Shown here: positions 37,288-42,413 of the stretch, in pieces
How positions within the stretch are numbered: the first letter of the stretch is position 1
Layout: each line of letters begins with the position of its first letter
Assembly: GCA_947652665.1 (NCBI GenBank)
Contig: CANTDZ010000010.1
Coordinates: 1 to 42,413, forward strand
Length of the DNA: 42,413 nucleotides
Origin: an uncultured Clostridia bacterium
GTDB lineage: Bacteria; Bacillota; Clostridia; Oscillospirales; Acutalibacteraceae
Direction of reading: 5' to 3'
The notes under the pieces: generated by a model
Databases searched by the model: none
Told to the model about the DNA's origin: nothing
The model's input: only the letters and a program-made list of their open reading frames with translations
Made by a program: the position numbers and the translations under genes

Positions 37288-37965
37288 ATGCGCTATTTCA
37301 CAAAAGGCGAGCTCATCCTGTGGGGCACGTCGGTTTCGCTGATTCTGGCATCCTTTTTCCTGTTTGACCGGGCCCATTATCTGACGCTCATTGCTTCCCT
37401 GGTTGGGGTGACGTCCTTGATCTTCAATGCCAAGGGGAACCCTTTCGGGCAGGTGCTGATGGTGCTGTTCAGCCTGTTGTACGGCGTCATTTCGTTCACT
37501 TTCGCCTATTATGGCGAAATGATAACGTACCTGGGAATGACGGCCCCCATGGCGGTTATCGCCCTTGTTTCCTGGCTGCGCAACCCTTATAACGGGAACA
37601 AAGCCGAGGTGAAGGTCAACCGGCTGCGCCCCCAGGAAATAGGGCTCATGGTGTTTCTGACGCTGCTTGTTACCTGGCTCTTTTACTATATTCTGGCGGC
37701 TTTCCACACAGCCAACCTGCTGCCCAGCACGCTGTCCGTTACCACGAGCTTTTTGGCCGTTTATCTGACCTTCCGGCGAAGCGCGTTTTTTGCCTTGGCC
37801 TATGCCGCCAATGATATTGTGCTGATTGTGTTATGGGGGATGGCGGCGTTTTCGGATATCGCTTATCTGTCGGTGGCGATTTGTTTCGGGATGTTCTTAG
37901 CGAATGATATTTACGGGTTTATCAGCTGGTCAAAAATGCAGAAGCGGCAGGAGGCCGGGCGGTAG
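37288..37965 (+). CDS. pnuC: PnuC-family vitamin/nicotinamide riboside transporter
   Basis: A 225-residue integral membrane protein with about seven hydrophobic helices. PnuC-type carriers bring in nicotinamide riboside, or in related subgroups other unphosphorylated vitamins, which are trapped by a kinase inside. Family features are ASLVGVTSLIFNAKGNPFGQVL (N-terminal GVxxxxLxAKGN-like loop), WLRNPYNGNKAEVKVN, and FALAYAANDIVLIVLWGM, the binding-site helix. The ATG at 37288 is chosen because GAGGTGAT is correctly spaced; an in-frame GTG at 37279 overlaps that site. It is transcribed alone. Specificity cannot be fixed without the kinase partner. Confidence 0.93.
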   Translation: MRYFTKGELILWGTSVSLILASFFLFDRAHYLTLIASLVGVTSLIFNAKGNPFGQVLMVLFSLLYGVISFTFAYYGEMITYLGMTAPMAVIALVSWLRNPYNGNKAEVKVNRLRPQEIGLMVFLTLLVTWLFYYILAAFHTANLLPSTLSVTTSFLAVYLTFRRSAFFALAYAANDIVLIVLWGMAAFSDIAYLSVAICFGMFLANDIYGFISWSKMQKRQEAGR

Positions 37966-37978
37966 GCCCACGTAACAG

Positions 37979-38009
37979 AAAATGCCCCCGGCTGAGCCAA
38001 GGGCATTTT
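37979..38009. terminator. Bidirectional terminator between pnuC and MATE genes
   Basis: AAAATGCCC (37979-37987) pairs with GGGCATTTT (38001-38009). Confidence 0.82.
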
Positions 38010-38016
38010 GCAAGGA

Positions 38017-39426
38017 TCACTTTTTATTTACGATGGATTTTTTCTTCCAGCGGCCCATCTTGTAGGCGATGGCCGTGAGCACCGCGCCCACAACCCAGGA
38101 GATCAGCAGGGAGAGGAACAACGGCGTCGGGGCGCCGGAGCCCATAGCGCCGCCAGCGGGGCGGGTGAGGAACTCCAGGCCATAGGCGATGGGCACGCGG
38201 ATGACCACGGTGGTGATGATGGAAATCCACATGGGAGTCATGGTGTCGCCCGCGCCGCGCATAACGCCGGAGAGGATCTGGGTGACGGCCATAGCCACAT
38301 AGCCCACGGCCAGGGTTTGCAGCATCTGCTGGCCCAGGTCGATGACTTCGGGGGTGGAAGTGAACATATGCATCAGGTACTTACCGAAGAGGAGGATGAG
38401 GCCTACCAAAACCACCGATACGGCGAGGCCCATCTTCAGGCCTTTTTTGGTGCCTTCCTCTACGCGGTCAATGCGGCCCGCGCCGATGTTCTGGCCGGTG
38501 TAGGTGGTCATGGCGGTGCCGAAGGTAAAGTTGGGCATCATGGCAAAGCCGTCCACGCGCATAACCACGGTATTGGCCGCAATAACGGCGGTGCCGAAGG
38601 AATTGGTGAGGGACTGGATGATAATCATGGCGAAGGAGAAGATCGCCTGGGTCAGGCCGCTGGGCAGGCCCAGCTTGACGAGCTTCTTGACGAAATGGGA
38701 CTTGGGGTACAGCATCCGGGGGGTCAGGGTAAAGACGTCCTTCATGCGCACCAGCCGCCAGAGGCACAGCGCTCCCGAAATAAACTGGGCAATGATGGTA
38801 GCCCAGGCCACGCCGGCCACGCCCATCTGGAAACCGGCCACAAACCAGATATCCAGCACGATGTTCAAAAGGCAGGCCACGACGAGGAAGATCAGGGGCA
38901 TGATGGAATCGCCCAGGCCCCGGAGCACGCCGGAGATGATGTTATAGTAGGCGCACCCGATGATGCCCGCGAAAATGATAATCAGGTATGTACAGGACAT
39001 CTCGTAGATATCCTCCGGGGTGTCCAGCATGGACATGACGGGGTGGGTGATCAGCGGCCCCACAATCATGATGAACACGGCCGAAACAAAGGTAGCGGTG
39101 ATGGTGGTGCCGATGGTTTCAGAAAGGCTCTCCCTCTCCCCGGCCCCGTAATACTGGGACGCCATGATGCTGGCCCCCACGGAAACGCCCATAAACAGCA
39201 CCAGCAGCAGGTTCATGATGGGCCCGCTGGCCCCCACGGCCGCCAAAGCCGTGTCGCCTACGTAGTTGCCTACCACGATGGAATCCACCGTGCTGTACAG
39301 CTGCTGGGCCAAGTTGCCGATAAGCAGCGGCACTGAAAACTGCACCAGGTTTTTGACCGGGCTGCCCTGGGTCATATCCTGTGCGCCGAACATTGCGGAA
39401 AATTTTCCTGCCATTCTCTTTTTCAT
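38017..39426 (-). CDS. MATE family efflux transporter
   Basis: A 469-residue multidrug and toxic compound extrusion protein with about twelve membrane helices in two similar halves. The typical opening is [21 protein letters not shown] with [14 protein letters not shown]. Other conserved stretches are [39 protein letters not shown] (first half) and its counterpart [19 protein letters not shown] (second half). It exports cationic compounds using a sodium or proton gradient in known members. It has its own consensus promoter and is divergent from the DUF1846 gene. Substrates unknown. Confidence 0.95.
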   Translation of the reverse strand: MKKRMAGKFSAMFGAQDMTQGSPVKNLVQFSVPLLIGNLAQQLYSTVDSIVVGNYVGDTALAAVGASGPIMNLLLVLFMGVSVGASIMASQYYGAGERESLSETIGTTITATFVSAVFIMIVGPLITHPVMSMLDTPEDIYEMSCTYLIIIFAGIIGCAYYNIISGVLRGLGDSIMPLIFLVVACLLNIVLDIWFVAGFQMGVAGVAWATIIAQFISGALCLWRLVRMKDVFTLTPRMLYPKSHFVKKLVKLGLPSGLTQAIFSFAMIIIQSLTNSFGTAVIAANTVVMRVDGFAMMPNFTFGTAMTTYTGQNIGAGRIDRVEEGTKKGLKMGLAVSVVLVGLILLFGKYLMHMFTSTPEVIDLGQQMLQTLAVGYVAMAVTQILSGVMRGAGDTMTPMWISIITTVVIRVPIAYGLEFLTRPAGGAMGSGAPTPLFLSLLISWVVGAVLTAIAYKMGRWKKKSIVNKK

Positions 39427-39454
39427 CCTTTCTTAAAATATTCGTATCCTAACA

Positions 39455-39483
39455 ATTATATAGAAACCCCCGGGAAAAGTCAA
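39455..39483 (-). promoter_or_regulatory. Promoter of the MATE gene
   Basis: On the minus strand TTGACT (39478-39483), 17 bases, perfect TATAAT (39455-39460). Confidence 0.88.
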
Positions 39484-39492
39484 CCCGTTATC

Positions 39493-39521
39493 TTGCGCAG
39501 GGGAAAAAAATGTGGTATACT
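39493..39521 (+). promoter_or_regulatory. Promoter of the DUF1846 gene
   Basis: TTGCGC (39493-39498), 17 bases, TATACT (39516-39521), with TGTGG before the -10. Confidence 0.72.
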
Positions 39522-39549
39522 GGCAGTATTATTAGAAAGGGGTATGAGG

Positions 39550-41031
39550 ATGAAAACGGGGTTTGATAACGACAAATATTTGCAAACGCAGTCCCGGCAC
39601 ATTTTGGAGAGGATTGAGCATTTTGGCGGCAAGCTGTACCTGGAATTTGGCGGCAAGCTGTTCGACGACTATCATGCTTCCCGGGTGCTGCCGGGGTTCA
39701 AGCCGGACAGCAAGGTCAATATGCTGGTGCAGATGAAAGAGCAGGCGGAGATCGTTATCGTCATCAACGCCTCTGATATCGAGAAGAACAAGGCCCGGGG
39801 CGACCTGGGCATCACCTATGATTTGGAGGTGCTGCGGCTGATTGACGCCTTCCGGGAAATCGGCCTGTACGTGGGCAGCGTGGTGCTGGCCCAGTATGCG
39901 GCCCAGCCGGGGGCCCAGGCATTCCAAAGCCGCTTGGAGGGCTTGGGGGTGAAGGTCTACCGGCACTACACCATACCGGGCTACCCCTCGAATATCCCGC
40001 TGATTGTCAGCGAGGAGGGCTTTGGCAAAAACGAATACGTGGAGACCACCCGTTCGCTGGTGGTGGTGACGGCCCCCGGCCCGGGCAGCGGCAAAATGGC
40101 CACGTGCCTGAGCCAGCTTTACCACGAGCACCGCCGGGGCGTGAAGGCCGGGTACGCGAAATTCGAGACGTTCCCCATTTGGAACCTGGCGCTGACCCAC
40201 CCCGTCAACCTGGCCTACGAGGCCGCTACCGCCGACCTGAACGACGTGAACATGATCGACCCCTTCCATTTAGAGGCCTACGGCGAGACGGCTGTCAACT
40301 ATAACCGGGACATCGAGGTTTTCCCGGTGCTCAACGCCATTTTTGAGAAGATCGCGGGGCAGTCGCCTTACAAGTCGCCCACGGACATGGGGGTGAATAT
40401 GGCCGGCAACTGCATTGTTGACGACGAGGCCTGCTGTGACGCGGCCCTGCAGGAGATCATCCGCCGCTATTACAGCGCCCGGTGCGAACAGCGCCAAGGC
40501 AATACGGATGGCGAAGAAGTATATAAAATAGAGCTTTTAATGAACCGCGCCGGTATCAAGACCGGGGACCGCCCGGTGGTCACCGCTGCCATGCAGCGGG
40601 CCGAAGATACGGGGATGCCCGCCGCGGCTATCCAGCTGCCGGACGGCCGGGTGGTAACCGGCAAGACTACGCCCCTGCTGGGCGCTATGGCGGCGGCGCT
40701 GCTGAATGCGCTCAAGGAGCTGGGGGGCATCCAAAAGAACATACACTTGATTTCGCCCATCATTATCGAGCCTATCCAGAAGCTGAAAACCACCCACCTG
40801 GACAGCCGCAACCCGCGTTTGCATACGGATGAGATACTCATCGCCTTGTCCATCTGCGCGGCCACCAACCCCACCGCCGAGCTGGCCATGCGGCAGCTGA
40901 AGAAGCTGCGGGGGTGCGAGGCTCATGCTTCCGTCATCCTGTCCCATGTGGACGAGAATGTGTTCCGAAAGCTGGGGGTCAATTTGACGTGCGAACCGGT
41001 GTACCAAACCAACCGTTTGTATCATAAATAA
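39550..41031 (+). CDS. DUF1846 family protein
   Basis: A 493-residue protein of the DUF1846 family, whose members are about this long. Characteristic stretches are [19 protein letters not shown] at the N-terminus, [40 protein letters not shown] (a P-loop-like GPGSGK), [12 protein letters not shown] and [18 protein letters not shown]. The biochemical role of the family is not established. The GPGSGKMA sequence and later acidic motifs suggest nucleotide binding, by inference. The start at 39550 follows AAAGGGG at seven bases; further upstream in-frame starts lie in the promoter. It has its own promoter and terminator. Confidence 0.92.
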   Translation: MKTGFDNDKYLQTQSRHILERIEHFGGKLYLEFGGKLFDDYHASRVLPGFKPDSKVNMLVQMKEQAEIVIVINASDIEKNKARGDLGITYDLEVLRLIDAFREIGLYVGSVVLAQYAAQPGAQAFQSRLEGLGVKVYRHYTIPGYPSNIPLIVSEEGFGKNEYVETTRSLVVVTAPGPGSGKMATCLSQLYHEHRRGVKAGYAKFETFPIWNLALTHPVNLAYEAATADLNDVNMIDPFHLEAYGETAVNYNRDIEVFPVLNAIFEKIAGQSPYKSPTDMGVNMAGNCIVDDEACCDAALQEIIRRYYSARCEQRQGNTDGEEVYKIELLMNRAGIKTGDRPVVTAAMQRAEDTGMPAAAIQLPDGRVVTGKTTPLLGAMAAALLNALKELGGIQKNIHLISPIIIEPIQKLKTTHLDSRNPRLHTDEILIALSICAATNPTAELAMRQLKKLRGCEAHASVILSHVDENVFRKLGVNLTCEPVYQTNRLYHK

Positions 41032-41035
41032 GAAA

Positions 41036-41077
41036 GAAGCCCGTCTCCCGATGAAGGAGAGGGGCTTCGTTAGTTTT
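41036..41077 (+). terminator. Intrinsic terminator after the DUF1846 gene
   Basis: GAAGCCCGTCTCC (41036-41048) pairs with GGAGAGGGGCTTC (41056-41068) with one G-G mismatch, followed by GTTAGTTTT. Confidence 0.78.
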
Positions 41078-41082
41078 AGGAT

Positions 41083-41129
41083 CAAACCCTTTTCCAAAAG
41101 GGTTTGCAGGGTTTGGGACAGCGTCCCAA
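41083..41129. repeat. Double palindrome, candidate dispersed repeat unit
   Basis: Two adjacent palindromes: CAAACCCTTTT with AAAAGGGTTTG (41083-41106) and TTGGGAC with GTCCCAA around AGC (41113-41129). They fill the gap before the iscU stop. The arrangement resembles small interspersed palindromic units of gut Clostridia. No second copy is seen in this window, so the dispersed nature is inference. The second palindrome could also help end iscU transcripts, although no T-run follows. Confidence 0.45.
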
Positions 41130-41133
41130 GGTC

Positions 41134-41565
41134 TTACTCCCCGCAGCCGCAGTGGTCGCACTCGGTGATTTCCCCTACGATGGGAAGGGGGTCGATGCCC
41201 TGGCGGGTGTAGTAGTCGGAGACGGCGGCTTTGATGGCTTGCTCGGCGAGCACTGAGCAGTGCACCTTTACGGGCGGCAGGCCGTCCAGGGCCTCCATGA
41301 CCGCTTTGTTGGTGAGCTTCAAGGCGTCGTCGATGGACTTACCTTTTATCATCTCCGTTGCCATGCTACTGGTGGCGATGGCCGCGCCGCAGCCGAAGGT
41401 CATGAAGGATACATCGGTGATGGTGTTCCCTTCCACCTTAATGTACATCCGCATGATGTCGCCGCACTTGGGGTTGCCTACCTCGCCCACGCCGCTGTAG
41501 TCTTTCATTTCGCCGACGTTGCGGGGATTGGCGAAATGCTCCATTACTTTTTCACTGTATGCCAT
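41134..41565 (-). CDS. iscU: Iron-sulfur cluster assembly scaffold IscU/NifU-like
   Basis: A 143-residue scaffold on which Fe-S clusters are built before transfer to apoproteins. The three ligand Cys are visible in GNPKCGDIM, VHCSVLAEQAI and the GCGAA region (TFGCGAAIATSSM); the Asp of CGD is also conserved. The N-terminus AYSEKVMEHFANPRNVGEM is typical. The extra C-terminal end CDHCGCGE is Cys-rich and often seen in clostridial members. A GAAAGGATGATC site precedes the start. It follows the 60-residue gene and nifS on the same strand, forming an ISC unit; the desulfurase supplies the sulfur. Confidence 0.95.
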   Translation of the reverse strand: MAYSEKVMEHFANPRNVGEMKDYSGVGEVGNPKCGDIMRMYIKVEGNTITDVSFMTFGCGAAIATSSMATEMIKGKSIDDALKLTNKAVMEALDGLPPVKVHCSVLAEQAIKAAVSDYYTRQGIDPLPIVGEITECDHCGCGE

Positions 41566-41571
41566 GGAAGA

Positions 41572-41754
41572 TCATCCTTTCTTTATGCTGTGCACTTTTT
41601 TTACAAGCTTTATTTCTTTTTCAAATTCCCGCTTTCCTTGGAAGAACAGGTTAACAATAAAGGGTGCCAGGCTTAAAAACAGGGAGCGCAGCACGACCTT
41701 CTTTACCCGCTGGCCGTAGGTGGGGCGGGGGGCTTTCTCACATGAATTCATCAT
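41572..41754 (-). CDS. Small basic protein between nifS and iscU, unknown function
   Basis: A 60-residue frame starts at 41754 (a second ATG follows at once), overlapping the end of nifS by 17 bases in another frame, and ends six bases before the iscU start. GGGGGAAG precedes it at eight bases, which supports translation. The peptide is basic at both ends ([30 protein letters not shown]) around a hydrophobic stretch ([17 protein letters not shown]) that could be one membrane helix or an amphipathic helix. No family recognised. A longer upstream extension of the frame is a shadow of nifS. Confidence 0.6.
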   Translation of the reverse strand: MMNSCEKAPRPTYGQRVKKVVLRSLFLSLAPFIVNLFFQGKREFEKEIKLVKKVHSIKKG

Positions 41755-42413
41755 AGTTGACTTCCCCCTTCTGGATGGAATCCCACAGGGGCGACATGGA
41801 GCGCAGGCGCTCAATGATGGGCGGGATGACCTCCAGCAGGTAGTCGATGTCCTCCATGGTGTTGTAGTCGCCGAAGGACAGGCGCAGGCTGCCGTGGGCC
41901 ACGCCATGGGGCAGGCCGATGGACAAAAGTACATGGCTGGGGTCCAAGGAACCGCTGGTGCACGCCGAGCCGCTGGAGGCCGACACCCCCTTCATGTCCA
42001 GCATCAGCAGAAGGGATTCGCCTTCGACGCCCTGGAAGCAGAAATGGACGTTGCCGGGCAGGCGGTGCTCACGGTCGCCGTTTAAGCGGCTGCGCTCGAT
42101 TTTTAAGAGGCCGTCGATGAGCTTGTCCCGCATGGGAGTCAGCCGGGCGATGCGCTCGTCGATGGTGTCGCAGGCGTCCTTCATGGCGGTGGCCAGGCCT
42201 ACGATTTCCGCCACGTTTTCCGTACCGGCACGCTTGCCGCGCTCCTGGGCGCCGCCGTCCAGAAGGTTCTGCAGCTGCACGCCCAGCCGGACGTACAGGG
42301 CCCCCACGCCCTTGGGCGCGTGGAGCTTGTGGCCGCTGAGGGACAGCATATCGATATCCTGCTCTTTTACGTTGATGTGCACGTTGCCGATGGCCTGGAC
42401 GGCGTCGGTGTGG
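41738..42413 (-). CDS. nifS: Cysteine desulfurase NifS/IscS, 5' end outside the window
   Basis: The C-terminal 225 codons of a PLP-dependent cysteine desulfurase; the gene continues past the window edge, entering with [10 protein letters not shown]. The PLP lysine is in [37 protein letters not shown] and the persulfide-forming Cys in [22 protein letters not shown] are intact; this longer SACTSGS loop is typical of IscS/NifS group I enzymes, unlike the short loop of the desulfurase at 26490. It precedes iscU, so it most likely serves Fe-S cluster assembly. Confidence 0.95.
   Translation of the reverse strand, partial: HTDAVQAIGNVHINVKEQDIDMLSLSGHKLHAPKGVGALYVRLGVQLQNLLDGGAQERGKRAGTENVAEIVGLATAMKDACDTIDERIARLTPMRDKLIDGLLKIERSRLNGDREHRLPGNVHFCFQGVEGESLLLMLDMKGVSASSGSACTSGSLDPSHVLLSIGLPHGVAHGSLRLSFGDYNTMEDIDYLLEVIPPIIERLRSMSPLWDSIQKGEVNYDEFM

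Overview
The window looks like chromosomal DNA of a GC-rich anaerobic Firmicute of class Clostridia, probably Oscillospiraceae/Ruminococcaceae-like. Supporting signs are strong AGGAGG-type ribosome binding sites, TTGACA/TATAAT promoters with 17-base spacers, a single-chain glycyl-tRNA synthetase, CarD- and RpiR-family regulators, a BaiN/HI0933 flavoprotein next to cmk, an SLH-domain surface protein, and the absence of respiratory genes. The species cannot be named from the sequence alone. Most of the window is ordinary housekeeping sequence. I saw no rRNA, tRNA, IS element, prophage or CRISPR array.

Layout. 1-1.5 kb: the end of a TIM-barrel sugar isomerase and a compact GH32 fructosidase. 1.5-7.3 kb (minus strand): accD-accA-ribF-lipoprotein, a decayed tandem copy of the lipoprotein gene that now carries the rpsO promoter, then rpsO and pnp. 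7.3-7.7 kb: a compact type I toxin-antitoxin locus, consisting of a 30-residue holin-like toxin and a convergent antisense RNA. 7.7-11.5 kb (minus): pepC, a methyltransferase, a small coiled-coil protein and glyS. 11.57-11.70 kb: a second copy of the antisense RNA whose toxin gene is gone. 11.8-15.5 kb: fakA-like and recG, converging on carD. 16.4-19.2 kb: an RpiR regulator, a BaiN-like flavoprotein and cmk. 19.2-20.1 kb (minus): three small unrecognised genes. 20.2-24.5 kb: a phosphodiesterase, phosphoglucomutase, an RNHCP protein and a fucose/arabinose-isomerase-like protein.

24.6-29.3 kb: an operon of an unrecognised protein, a D-2-hydroxyacid dehydrogenase, a cysteine desulfurase, a GNAT acetyltransferase and thiI. 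The desulfurase and ThiI should cooperate in tRNA 4-thiouridine synthesis. 29.4-31.0 kb: a LemA/TPM-domain membrane pair. 31-35.6 kb: single-gene units, each with its own clear promoter (HAD phosphatase, ThuA, flavodoxin-like reductase, Gfo/Idh/MocA, SDR). 35.7-38 kb: an SLH/leucine-rich-repeat protein and a PnuC transporter with a structured leader. 38-41 kb: divergent MATE exporter and DUF1846 protein. 41.1-42.4 kb (minus): an ISC unit with nifS (cut by the window edge), a 60-residue basic protein overlapping it, and iscU.

The most interesting items are the type I toxin-antitoxin locus with its orphan antitoxin paralogue about 4 kb away, the pnuC leader, the duplicated and decayed lipoprotein gene between ribF and rpsO, and the small unrecognised genes.
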